From: Cupriavidus basilensis
GTDB taxonomy: Bacteria; Pseudomonadota; Gammaproteobacteria; Burkholderiales; Burkholderiaceae
NCBI RefSeq assembly: GCF_000876015.1
Contig: NZ_BBQM01000029.1
Location: 85,218-149,217, forward strand
Direction of reading: 5' to 3'
DNA: 64,000 bases
The notes beneath the pieces were generated by a model. The model was not told the origin of the DNA and did not search any database. It saw only the letters and a list, made by a program, of their open reading frames with translations. A program made the translations under genes and the position numbers. Positions 36,342 to 44,396 of this stretch are shown piece after piece. Within the stretch, counting starts at the first letter, position 1. Every line of letters starts with the position of its first letter.

Positions 36342-37538
36342 ATGAATACGACCCCCCGCCTTCCCGTCACCGTCCTGTCCGGTTTTCTCGGCGCGGGCAA
36401 GACGACCTTGCTCAATCACATCCTGAACAACCGGGAAGGCCGCCGCGTGGCCGTCATCGTCAACGACATGTCGGAGGTCAACATCGACGCGGCGCTGGTG
36501 CGCGATGGCGGCGCCGAGCTGTCACGCACCGACGAGAAGCTGGTCGAGATGAGCAACGGTTGCATCTGCTGCACGCTGCGCGAAGACCTGCTGCTGGAAG
36601 TCGGCCGCCTGGCGAGGGAAGGGAAGTTCGACCAGCTGGTGATCGAGTCCACGGGGATTTCCGAGCCGCTTCCGGTGGCCGAGACCTTCACCTTCACCGG
36701 CGAGGACGGGCGCAGTCTGTCGGACGTGGCGCGGCTGGACACCATGATCACGGTGGTCGATGCCTACAACTTCCTCAAGGACTACGGTTCGCGCGACAGC
36801 CTGCAGTCGCGCGGCGAATCGCTTGGCGAGGAGGACCGCCGCACCGTGGTGGACCTGCTGATCGAGCAGGTGGAGTTCTGCGACGTGATCCTGCTCAACA
36901 AGGTCGACCTCGTCACGGACGCGCAGCGGGGCCGGCTGATGGCGATCCTGCAGCGCCTCAATCCCCGCGCCAGGATCGAGGTTTCGGAGTTCGGCAAGAT
37001 CGCGCTCGACAAGGTGCTCGGGACCGGCCTCTTCGATTTCGAGGCCGCCTCCAGGGCGCCGGGCTGGCTCAAGGAACTGCGCGGGGAGCATACGCCCGAG
37101 ACCACCGAATTCGGCATCGCCAACTTCGTCTACCGCGCGCGCCGCCCGTTCCATCCCGCGCGCTTCTTCGCCCTGATCGGCAGCGAATGGCCCGGCGTGA
37201 TCCGCTCCAAGGGATTCTTCTGGCTGGCCAGCAGGCCGCTTCATGCGGGTTCGTGGTCGCAGGCGGGCGGCGTCTGGCGCCACGGGCAGGCGGGATACTG
37301 GTGGGCCGCGGTGCCGCCCGAGCACTGGCCGGCGGACCCCGAAGCCGTGGCGGCGATCCGCCGGAACTGGGACGAGCGCGTCGGCGACGCGCGCCAGGAA
37401 CTGGTGCTGATCGGCATCGGCATGGCCGAGGCGGAGCTGCGGCGCCGCCTCGACGACTGCCTGCTGCGCGACGCCGAGATGGCCGAGGGGCCGCCGGCCT
37501 GGCTCGGATACGACGACCCGTTTCCCGCCTGGGAATGA
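36342..37538 (+). CDS. CobW/ZigA-type metallochaperone GTPase
   Basis: GTP-dependent metal chaperone of 398 residues (COG0523). Walker A GFLGAGKTT is at 14-22, the metal-binding CICC at 74-77, the switch/Walker B region at IESTGISEP and the guanine-specificity NKVD further on. The C-terminal CobW_C domain (about 260-370) follows. The ATG at 36342 places the first strand just before Walker A; the open frame upstream runs through the palindromes and is not coding. ZigA/YciC-like members supply zinc to enzymes under zinc starvation, in keeping with the two Zur-like boxes upstream. It is probably a separate unit, not part of the catabolic cluster. Confidence 0.9.
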   Translation: MNTTPRLPVTVLSGFLGAGKTTLLNHILNNREGRRVAVIVNDMSEVNIDAALVRDGGAELSRTDEKLVEMSNGCICCTLREDLLLEVGRLAREGKFDQLVIESTGISEPLPVAETFTFTGEDGRSLSDVARLDTMITVVDAYNFLKDYGSRDSLQSRGESLGEEDRRTVVDLLIEQVEFCDVILLNKVDLVTDAQRGRLMAILQRLNPRARIEVSEFGKIALDKVLGTGLFDFEAASRAPGWLKELRGEHTPETTEFGIANFVYRARRPFHPARFFALIGSEWPGVIRSKGFFWLASRPLHAGSWSQAGGVWRHGQAGYWWAAVPPEHWPADPEAVAAIRRNWDERVGDARQELVLIGIGMAEAELRRRLDDCLLRDAEMAEGPPAWLGYDDPFPAWE

Positions 37539-37571
37539 TGCCGGCGGCGCCAGCCCCGCGTGGCCGGCCAG

Positions 37572-38141
37572 TCAGATCACCTGCTGGCGGATCAGCCGCG
37601 CGCGGCAGTGGATGCAGGCGTCGCGCACCATGAAGTTCACCAGCGTCGGCGACACGCCCAGCACCGCGGCGATCTCCTTTTGCGTCATGCCCTGCAGCCG
37701 GCACATCTCGAATGCCTGCTGGGTGCGCTCTGGCAGTTCGGCCAGCGCGCCCGACAGCGCGCACAGCGCCTGGCGGTCCATCGCGATCGTCTCCGGCAGC
37801 GTGGCGGGCGAGGGCGCGTGGATGCCGTCTTCCTCGGGCGCCATCCATTTCTGCTCCAGGCTCTGGCGCCGGTAGGCGTCGATGGCGAGGTTGCGCACCA
37901 TCTGGAACAGGTAGCTGAGCTTGGCGCGGATGGCGGGCGTGTCGCCGTCCATGCCGCGCAGCCGCAGGAACGTGTCCTGCACCACGTCCTCGGCCTGGTG
38001 GCGCGAGCCGACGATGCGCGCGGCGGCGCCCACCAGCGCTGCGCGATGTTCCAGGAACAGGCCCAGCAGGTCGCTGCCAGTGTCCCAGCCCAGCGGGGCG
38101 AGATCGGCGAGATTGGCGCGCAGGTCGGAAGCGTGGTTCAC
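37572..38141 (-). CDS. ECF sigma factor, FecI/PvdS-like
   Basis: Extracytoplasmic-function sigma factor of 189 residues. Region 2 (about 25-95) has AEDVVQDTFLRL and YLFQMVRNLAIDAYRR; region 4 (about 125-185) has LPERTQQAFEMCRLQGMTQKEIAAVLGVSPTLVNFMVRDA. It most resembles iron-starvation sigma factors that drive siderophore synthesis. No FecR anti-sigma gene is adjacent, as for PvdS. Its promoter is fully overlapped by a Fur-box-like sequence, so it should be made only when iron is low. It is divergent from the phosphopantetheinyl transferase gene and probably controls the promoters with TAAAT-N16-CGT described below. Confidence 0.88.
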   Translation of the reverse strand: MNHASDLRANLADLAPLGWDTGSDLLGLFLEHRAALVGAAARIVGSRHQAEDVVQDTFLRLRGMDGDTPAIRAKLSYLFQMVRNLAIDAYRRQSLEQKWMAPEEDGIHAPSPATLPETIAMDRQALCALSGALAELPERTQQAFEMCRLQGMTQKEIAAVLGVSPTLVNFMVRDACIHCRARLIRQQVI

Positions 38142-38183
38142 GGGAAGCTCCTGGAACGTTAGCGTTGGCGGTACGGGCAGGAC

Positions 38184-38212
38184 AAGTTAATGAGAATGCG
38201 AATGGTTGTCAA
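38184..38212 (-). promoter_or_regulatory. Promoter of the ECF sigma gene with overlapping Fur box
   Basis: On the minus strand TTGACA (complement 38207-38212), a 17-bp spacer and TAACTT (complement 38184-38189) form a good sigma-70 promoter, 43 bp before the sigma start. The stretch 38192-38210 matches the classical 19-bp Fur consensus at 13 positions and spans the whole spacer and part of the -35. Repression by Fe-Fur is the natural reading. Confidence 0.6.
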
Positions 38213-38283
38213 TTAAGAAAAAAGTAACGCTGTAGTTAGCATTCCTATATTTTCGTGCTCCAATTTCGTGGTGTGAAAAGCAT

Positions 38284-38307
38284 TAAATTCCACGCTGCGA
38301 TACTCGT
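38284..38307 (+). promoter_or_regulatory. Iron-starvation (PvdS-type) promoter box 1
   Basis: TAAAT (38284-38288), exactly 16 bp, then CGT (38305-38307), facing the phosphopantetheinyl transferase gene. This is the consensus of PvdS-dependent promoters in Pseudomonas. The same pattern occurs at 54933-54956 (minus) and 57804-57827 (plus). Confidence 0.6.
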
Positions 38308-38479
38308 CTAGGAGCATTCCTATGACGAAATCGTGTCGCTCCGGGGGCGATTCGGCGGCGATTCGGAGGCAATCCCGAGGCAGTCGCGAGGCAATCCGGC
38401 GGCGGTTTCGTGTCGGCTTCGGCGCGGGCGAAGGCAGTCGGGCAAGCGTCCCTGGTGCGCCTCCGATGCTCATCCGGCG

Positions 38480-38515
38480 CTTGTCTGGCCGCTTGTCCGG
38501 CCGTTTGTCCGGCCG
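38480..38515 (+). repeat. 12-bp tandem repeat, three copies
   Basis: Three consecutive 12-bp units of the form (C/T)TTGTC(T/C)GGCCG. They lie between the promoter region and the likely start of the phosphopantetheinyl transferase gene and, in its frame, would encode LSGR three times. Confidence 0.75.
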
Positions 38516-38588
38516 CCTAAATTCGCGCGGGTCCCATCCGTCTTCCCAGTTCCGGGCCCGTTACGCGGCCCCGTCACCCAGGAGGCCG

Positions 38589-39329
38589 ATGACCCCGCCA
38601 GCCGCCATGCCGCTCCGCGTGGCCAGCCCTTGCCCGGCGCTGGACCTGTGGCGGCTCGACCTGTCCGGCCGCGGCATGGCGCTGGCCGACGCGCTGCCCT
38701 GCCTGAGCGGCCCCGAGCGGGACCGCTGCGCGGCGCTGCGCCAGCCGGCCGACCGCCTGCGCTTCGCGGTGACGCGCGCCAGCCTGCGCATGCTGCTGGC
38801 CGAGCGGCTCGGCATGCCGCCGCGGGCGCTGCCGCTGGTCGCGTCCGCGCACGGCAAGCCTTGCCTCGACCTGCCCGGCGCGCCGGCCTTCAACGTCTCG
38901 CATGCGGGCGCGCACGGGCTGGTGGCGCTGGGAGAGGCTTCGGCGGTGGCGCAGGCAGGCGTGGACGTGGAGCGCATCGATGCCGCGCTGGACCATGCGG
39001 CGCGGCGCGGGATGGCGCAGATGTGCTTCACGCCGCGCGAGCGCGAATGGCTGAGGGTGCTGGCCCCCGCGCGATGGCCCGCGGCCTTTCATGCGCTGTG
39101 GACCGCCAAGGAAGCGCTGCTCAAGGCGCTGGGCGTGGGCATCGCCGCGCATCTGCAGCAGGTGTCGGTATTGCCCGGCGTGGAGGGGATGCGCTTCGGC
39201 CTGACGCCGGAAACGCCGGAGATGGCGGCCCTGCTGGGCGGCGGCATGGCGCCGGAGCTGCATGCGCTGCCGGCGCCGGCGGGCTACGCCGCGGCGGTGG
39301 CGTGGCTGGCGCAGCCGGGCGGCGGGTGA
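38589..39329 (+). CDS. 4'-phosphopantetheinyl transferase (Sfp type)
   Basis: Activates the carrier domains of the siderophore NRPS by adding the CoA-derived phosphopantetheine arm. It has 246 residues from the ATG at 38589. The Mg/CoA motifs are GVDVERID (124-131) and WTAKEALLKALG (171-182); FNVSHAG at 101-107 is the upstream conserved part. An AGGAGG lies only 3 bp before this ATG. The frame is open to an ATG at 38322, which has AGGAG at ideal spacing and would add 89 Arg/Ser/Gly-rich residues with LSGR repeats; the shorter form matches the family length. Box 1 would place it under the ECF sigma. Confidence 0.87.
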   Translation: MTPPAAMPLRVASPCPALDLWRLDLSGRGMALADALPCLSGPERDRCAALRQPADRLRFAVTRASLRMLLAERLGMPPRALPLVASAHGKPCLDLPGAPAFNVSHAGAHGLVALGEASAVAQAGVDVERIDAALDHAARRGMAQMCFTPREREWLRVLAPARWPAAFHALWTAKEALLKALGVGIAAHLQQVSVLPGVEGMRFGLTPETPEMAALLGGGMAPELHALPAPAGYAAAVAWLAQPGGG

Positions 39330-39452
39330 CGCGGCGGTGGCCGGCCGCCGGCGCGGGACCCGGGCGCGGCTGACGGAACCATGCGCGGAACCATGTGCCG
39401 CGGCCAGCGCGAGCGCTCGCGCCGCCGGGCCTGGAAATTGCATCGACCGGGC

Positions 39453-40469
39453 ATGGCCACCAAACCACTGCCCGCCATGTCGGACTTCCCACAACGCTAC
39501 GGTGTCTTCATCAACGTCGAGAACCCCGGCAACGATGCGCGCGACGCGCTGGCGCAGGCCGTGCGCATCGCGGTGGCGGCCGAGGCCCTGGGCTTTCACG
39601 AAGCCTGGGTGGCCGAGCATCACTACAGCCCCTTTGCCGTCGGCAGCGCGCCGCTGGTGCTGCTGTCCCACATCGCGGCCTGCACGGCGCGGATCCGGCT
39701 GGGCACCGGCGCTTCGCTGCTGGCCATGAACGACCCGGTCCGCGTGGCCGAGGACGTGGCCACGCTCGACCTGCTCAGCGGCGGGCGCGTCGAGTTCGGC
39801 GTCGCGCGCGGCGGGCCGTTTCCGCAGCAGTACCAGGTGGCGGGGCTGGCGTCGGCCGGCGAGGCGCGCGAGCGCATGCTCGAGGCGCTCGCGCTGATCC
39901 GGCAACTGTGGCGCGAGCCGGTGACGAGCTTCGCGGGGCGCTTCCATCGCTGCGAGGGCGTGGCGCTGTCGCCGCGGCCCTGGCAGCAGCCGGTGCCCGT
40001 ATGGCTGGCCAGCCTGAGCGGCGACGCGCTGCGCGTGGCCGCGCAGCACGGCTACGGCCTGATGGCGACGCCGTCGTCGGACCTGGCCAGCGTGGCGGCG
40101 CTGGTGGCGGCCGAGCGCGCGCGGCGCGGCGACTTCCCGTTCGCCATCGCACGCTTCTTCCATTGCGAAAGCGACCACGGCCGCGCGGTGGCGCATGGCG
40201 TGGCCGGCGTGCGCGCCTATCCCGGCGCGATGCAGGTGCGGTTCGCCGCGGGCAACCTGCCGCCGATGTTCGCCGCGGACGCGAGCGACGACGTCATCAT
40301 GGCCAATGCCGTGATCGGCGATCCCGCGCACTGCGCCGCGCAGGCGCGCAGGCTGCGCGAGCGCCTGGGGCCGCACCGCCTGCTGCTCAAGCCCGCCACG
40401 CACGATCCGGCCAGGGCGCGCGCGGCGCTGGCGTTGTTCGCCGAGGCGCTGGGTTTGGGAGAAACCTGA
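39453..40469 (+). CDS. Luciferase-like (LLM class) flavin-dependent oxidoreductase
   Basis: FMN or F420-type TIM-barrel oxidoreductase, 338 residues from the ATG at 39453 (ATG 39477 is equally possible; neither has a clear SD). YGVFINVENPGNDARDALAQAVRIAVAAEALGF, HHYSPFAVGSAPLVLL and LDLLSGGRVEFGVARGG are typical luciferase alpha-like segments. It follows the phosphopantetheinyl transferase gene by 123 bp in the same direction, so it may belong to the siderophore locus; a tailoring oxidation is conceivable. The substrate is unknown. Confidence 0.8.
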   Translation: MATKPLPAMSDFPQRYGVFINVENPGNDARDALAQAVRIAVAAEALGFHEAWVAEHHYSPFAVGSAPLVLLSHIAACTARIRLGTGASLLAMNDPVRVAEDVATLDLLSGGRVEFGVARGGPFPQQYQVAGLASAGEARERMLEALALIRQLWREPVTSFAGRFHRCEGVALSPRPWQQPVPVWLASLSGDALRVAAQHGYGLMATPSSDLASVAALVAAERARRGDFPFAIARFFHCESDHGRAVAHGVAGVRAYPGAMQVRFAAGNLPPMFAADASDDVIMANAVIGDPAHCAAQARRLRERLGPHRLLLKPATHDPARARAALALFAEALGLGET

Positions 40470-40540
40470 CATCGTCGGCAATGTCGGCTTTCCTACAACG
40501 CGGCGGACCGGGCGCGCCCGGATGCCGGGATGGCTTCACG

Positions 40541-40546
40541 TATAAT
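40541..40546 (+). promoter_or_regulatory. Candidate -10 element upstream of the diguanylate cyclase gene
   Basis: A perfect TATAAT in the 413-bp gap 40470-40882. No convincing -35 is seen at 16-18 bp. The gap also holds a 13-bp direct repeat, a small reading frame and a hairpin, listed separately. Confidence 0.35.
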
Positions 40547-40585
40547 CACGCGCGGGCCGGTCTGGCCCGAATCGAATCGAATCGC

Positions 40586-40611
40586 GGGCCCGGATCATGG
40601 GCCCGAATCAT
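40586..40611 (+). repeat. Two tandem 13-bp repeats
   Basis: GGGCCCGGATCAT followed directly by GGGCCCGAATCAT, one base different, and then GGGC. They lie about 40-70 bp downstream of the TATAAT, in the untranslated leader of the diguanylate cyclase gene. Function unknown. Confidence 0.7.
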
Positions 40612-40688
40612 GGGCTTGAGTCGCGCGGAAAAAGGCGCGCCGGCATATCTCGGTATGTTCGTGGCCAGCAATCGAAAGGACAGGGATC

Positions 40689-40847
40689 ATGCCGCACGTC
40701 TGGCGCAAATTGCGCGCACGGGTTTCGGTTTGCGAAACCGGTAGCGGCGCGCGTGCCGATGCGCGCGCGTACCCCGGCGGCGCGGCGGCGCCTGCCCCGC
40801 GCCCCTTCTCATGCGGCCCCGGCCGCCATCTCCGTTGCCTGCCCTGA
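40689..40847 (+). CDS. Possible small leader reading frame upstream of the diguanylate cyclase
   Basis: ATG at 40689 with AAAGGA and AGGG upstream opens a 52-codon frame ending 35 bp before the diguanylate cyclase start. It begins MPHVWRKLRARVSVCETG and becomes Ala/Pro/Arg-rich. An internal hairpin (GGTTTCG 40721-40727 with CGAAACC 40733-40739) lies in it. It could be a translated leader peptide or chance; I recognise no family. Confidence 0.2.
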   Translation: MPHVWRKLRARVSVCETGSGARADARAYPGGAAAPAPRPFSCGPGRHLRCLP

Positions 40848-40882
40848 AAACGGGCGCGCGCCCGGCGCCTCCCAGGACATGG

Positions 40883-42436
40883 ATGGATAGCTTCCTGCGC
40901 GGAAGTTATGGCACGCGCGTGCTCGGCTGCGGGCTCGGGTTTCTGTGCGTGGGGCTGGTGCTGCTGGAGCGGCGCGCGCCCTGGTGGTTCTGGCTGGGGC
41001 CGGCCCTGCACGGGGTCGCGTGGCCGCACGTCGCCCGCTGGCTGCGCGGCCGCGCCGCGGACCAGGTGAGCCCGGAGCGCCGCGCGCTGCTGGTGGACCA
41101 TTTCGCCGTGGGCATGTGGACCGCCGCGACGGCCTTCAGTCTCCTGCCCGGCGTCCTGATGCTGTCTCTGAAGGCGATGGACAGCATGATCGCCGGAGGC
41201 TGGCGCCAGTTCGCGCGCGGCATGGCCGCGCATGCCGGCGGCATCGCGGCGGGCGGGCTCGTCTATGGCGTGGCGTGGCAGCCGGCGCCCTCCATGCCGG
41301 TGCTGTGGGCGTGCGCGCTGCTGCTGTTCGCTTATCTCCTGCTGGTCGGGCAGCGGGCCTACCGGGCGATCAGCGGCCTGCAGGCGCAGCGCGAGGAACT
41401 GACCCAGCTGAGCCTGCACGATGCGCTGTCGGGCCTGCACAACCGGCGGCACGTCGACGCCAGCATCCAGACCGAATACCTGAGATTCCAGCGCGGCGGC
41501 GATCCGGCCGCGCTCGCCATGATCGACTTCGATCATTTCAAGAGCATCAACGACGATCTGGGGCATCCGGTCGGCGACAAGGTCATCCGCCGGTTCGCGG
41601 CGAGGCTCAAGGGCGGCTTCCGCCGGTCGGACGTGGTCGGGCGCTACGGCGGCGAGGAATTCGTCGTCCTGATGCCGCATACGACCGCGCACGACGCGGG
41701 CCTGTTCATGAAGCGGCTGCAGGCGGAATTGCGCGACAAGCCGATCCTGGAAGGGCGCGCCGTGACCGTGAGCATCGGCATCGCGGGGCTGACGCCGGAT
41801 CTCGCGAGCCGCGACGAGTGGATACAACTGGCCGACCAGATGCTCTACCGCGCCAAGGAGCAGGGCCGGAACCGCGTGGTCGTCGCCGGCCATCATGCCT
41901 TCGCCGATACCCAGTCCGCGCGCAAGAAGGGCGCGAAAGGCGAGCCGTCGCTGCCGCCCGGGATGCGGCTGATGGTCGGGCTGGAGCTGGGCGGCATCGC
42001 CGCGGCGATCTTCGATCCGTCGGATCGCCTGGCCTGGGCCAACGAAGTATTCCGCCGGCTGTACGGGGTGCTGCCCAAGACGCGCACGTTCAGCGACATC
42101 CTGTATAGCTGCTACCGGCGCAAGTGCGGCCCGCGCATCGAGACCGACGACATCCGGGTGTGGCTGTCGGTGGCCGACACGCTGCGGCGCAGCCAGCCGC
42201 AGCGGAGCATCTCGGTCGAGATGTATGACGGCGGGCATTATCGCGTCGAGGAAATCTCGATGGCGAACGGCTGGCTGCTGGTCCTGTGCCTGCCGCAGGA
42301 GGAAGCGCTGCTTGCGGACGCCGGGCCGGAGTCGGTGCCGGCGTTCGGGCCGGCATTCGGACCGGCGGCGGTCTGGTCAGCAGGGAGCGATCGCGGCGCC
42401 GTCGCGGCTGGCGAGAATCCAGGGGCCCGTTTCTGA
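40883..42436 (+). CDS. MASE2-GGDEF diguanylate cyclase with C-terminal PAS-like domain
   Basis: Makes c-di-GMP at the inner membrane. It has 517 residues: an N-terminal MASE2-type membrane domain (about 10-165, AWPHVARWL and LLPGVLMLSLKAMDSMIAGGWR), a GGDEF domain (about 175-340) with GGEEF at 256-260 and an inhibitory-site RxxD at 247-250, then a PAS-like domain (about 360-470). A PAS after the GGDEF is less usual than before it. The ATG at 40883 has AGGA five bases upstream. Its last 60 bp overlap, tail to tail, the end of the GGDEF-EAL gene. Both active and product-inhibition sites look intact. Confidence 0.88.
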   Translation: MDSFLRGSYGTRVLGCGLGFLCVGLVLLERRAPWWFWLGPALHGVAWPHVARWLRGRAADQVSPERRALLVDHFAVGMWTAATAFSLLPGVLMLSLKAMDSMIAGGWRQFARGMAAHAGGIAAGGLVYGVAWQPAPSMPVLWACALLLFAYLLLVGQRAYRAISGLQAQREELTQLSLHDALSGLHNRRHVDASIQTEYLRFQRGGDPAALAMIDFDHFKSINDDLGHPVGDKVIRRFAARLKGGFRRSDVVGRYGGEEFVVLMPHTTAHDAGLFMKRLQAELRDKPILEGRAVTVSIGIAGLTPDLASRDEWIQLADQMLYRAKEQGRNRVVVAGHHAFADTQSARKKGAKGEPSLPPGMRLMVGLELGGIAAAIFDPSDRLAWANEVFRRLYGVLPKTRTFSDILYSCYRRKCGPRIETDDIRVWLSVADTLRRSQPQRSISVEMYDGGHYRVEEISMANGWLLVLCLPQEEALLADAGPESVPAFGPAFGPAAVWSAGSDRGAVAAGENPGARF

Positions 42437-44332
42437 TTCCGGCATGGGCCGCGAGTACAGGTAGCCCTGCACCAGCGAGCCGCCCAGTTCCTTCACGACG
42501 CGCATCTCGTCCCGGGTTTCCACGCCTTCGACCACGCAGCCCAGCCCCATGTCGCGGCTCAATGCCAGCAGGGACCTGACGATCTTGTAGCTGGTCGGAT
42601 TGTCCTGGATGCCGGTCACGAAGCTCCGGTCGATCTTGATGCTGGTCAGCGCGAGGGCGTGCAGTTGCCTGAGGCTGGAGTACCCCGTGCCGAAGTCGTC
42701 GAGCGTGATGCCGCAGCCGAGCTGGCGCAGGCGGTCGGTGGCCCAGCGGGTCTGGTCGAGGTCGTACATCATGGCGGTCTCGGTGATCTCCAGGTCGAGG
42801 CGGCGCGGATCGAACGCCGCCGCCTGGATCAGCGCGACGAGATTCTGCACGCTTTCGACGGAGCCGAGATCGTGCGCGGACAGGTTGAGCGACAGCCGCA
42901 CGTCGGCGGGCCAGCGCGCCGCCGCCGCCAGCGCCTTGGCCACCAGGATGCGCGTCAACTGGCCGACGATGCCCGTGCGCTCGGCCACCGGGATGAAGTG
43001 CATCGGCGGCACGCGCCCGAGCATTGGGCTGGTCCAGCGCGCGAGCGCCTCGAAGGCGATGGTGGCGTCGCTGCGGACGTCGACGATGGGCTGGAAATGG
43101 ACGGAGAGCTCCTGCTGGAGATCGGCCTTGCGCAGCGCCTGCTCGATGTTCGCGTCCCGGTGGAGCTGGTCCCGGTGGCTGGCGGAGAACAGGCTGACGG
43201 CGCCCCGGTTGCTGCGCTTGCCGTGGTAGAGCGCGTAGTCCGCGTATTCGTACAGTGTGGTCGCGTCGGCCGCCATGTCGGGGAAGGTGGCGAGCCCGGC
43301 CGACGCGGCGATGTGGATGGTGGTGTTGGCAAGCAGGAACGGCGCGTGCAGCACGGCGCAGACGCGCTGGCCGAAGGCCTGCAGCTGCGCGTCATCGGGC
43401 GCGTCGCCCAGGATCAGCGCGAACTCGTCGCCGCCCAGGCGGGCGACGTGGCTGTGCTCGTCGCACAGGCAGCGCAGGCGCTGGCCGACCTCCGTCAGGA
43501 GCCGGTCGCCCAGCGCGTGGCCGTACAGGTCGTTGACCGGCTTGAATCCGTCGAGATCGATGATGGCGACCGCAAAGCGGTTGCCGCCGGCGCGCGCCTT
43601 GTCGCAGGCGGCGTTCAGGAGCGCGAAGAACTTCCGCCGGTTGGGGAGCTGGGTCAGGCTGTCCAGGTTCGCCAGCAGCAGGTTCTCGTTGCCGAGCGCT
43701 TCGGCCCGCACCTGCGCGTCGATCAGGCGGGTGAAGTCCCGGTAGTGGCTCATGACGATGGCAAGCATCGCCCCCGTGACCAGCACGATGTTGGCCGCGG
43801 TCGCGACGAACGTCGGGATGCCCGTGGCAAGAAAGAACACGATGAACGTGCCGTTGACGATCAGGGCCGTGGTGAGCGCGGCCGAGCGCAGGTACATCAG
43901 GCTGAAGATGCAGCTGATCACCGTGATGCCCATGTAGAAGGCGACGTGGGCGCGCGCGTAGTCGTCGCCGTAGGGGAACAGCAATACCGCCCAGACCGTG
44001 AAGCTGACCGCCACCGGGACGGAGAAGCGGTTGGTGAGCACCAGGGCCCGCCAGGCCATGTCCGCGGTCGGCTCGGTGTGCCGCATCCGGTGCCAGTAGG
44101 CGAAGCGCGCGACGCAGAGCGCGCTGAGCGCGATGGGGCAGTAGACCGCCAGCCAGCGCGGCGCGGCGTCGAGATGGGTGAAGGCCAGCGCCCAGCTGTT
44201 GACCAGCAGGACGAAATACATCAGCGGGATCTTCCGGGAGAACGCCCTGTACTGGGCCTTCAGCAACGCCGGGTTGTCGCGCTCGACCGACCAGAGCCGC
44301 CGAAGTCTTGCCAGCAACTGCAGTTGCATCAT
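42377..44332 (-). CDS. Membrane GGDEF-EAL protein (c-di-GMP turnover)
   Basis: Composite cyclase/phosphodiesterase of 651 residues. Six or seven membrane helices (about 35-195) are followed by a GGDEF domain with GGDEF at 300-304 but no RxxD inhibitory site, then an EAL domain (about 405-645) with EAL at 428-430, LDLEITET, DDFGTGYSSL, KIDRSF and VEGVET. Both catalytic sets appear intact, so it could be bifunctional; many such proteins act mainly as phosphodiesterases. It starts with two ATG codons behind GAGGAG. It overlaps the convergent diguanylate cyclase gene by 60 bp and lies 64 bp after the response regulator gene, in the same direction. Confidence 0.9.
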   Translation of the reverse strand: MMQLQLLARLRRLWSVERDNPALLKAQYRAFSRKIPLMYFVLLVNSWALAFTHLDAAPRWLAVYCPIALSALCVARFAYWHRMRHTEPTADMAWRALVLTNRFSVPVAVSFTVWAVLLFPYGDDYARAHVAFYMGITVISCIFSLMYLRSAALTTALIVNGTFIVFFLATGIPTFVATAANIVLVTGAMLAIVMSHYRDFTRLIDAQVRAEALGNENLLLANLDSLTQLPNRRKFFALLNAACDKARAGGNRFAVAIIDLDGFKPVNDLYGHALGDRLLTEVGQRLRCLCDEHSHVARLGGDEFALILGDAPDDAQLQAFGQRVCAVLHAPFLLANTTIHIAASAGLATFPDMAADATTLYEYADYALYHGKRSNRGAVSLFSASHRDQLHRDANIEQALRKADLQQELSVHFQPIVDVRSDATIAFEALARWTSPMLGRVPPMHFIPVAERTGIVGQLTRILVAKALAAAARWPADVRLSLNLSAHDLGSVESVQNLVALIQAAAFDPRRLDLEITETAMMYDLDQTRWATDRLRQLGCGITLDDFGTGYSSLRQLHALALTSIKIDRSFVTGIQDNPTSYKIVRSLLALSRDMGLGCVVEGVETRDEMRVVKELGGSLVQGYLYSRPMPESETGPWILASRDGAAIAPC

Positions 44333-44396
44333 CTTGCTCCTCTCCCGTGCCGCGTCTCTTGTGCTTCTTCTGCGTGCCGTCCCCGGATGCCCGGCG

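Noticed and set aside
40597..40890. 97-codon frame before and into the diguanylate cyclase start
   Set aside because: No ribosome-binding site; it begins inside the 13-bp tandem repeats and overlaps the real start in another frame.
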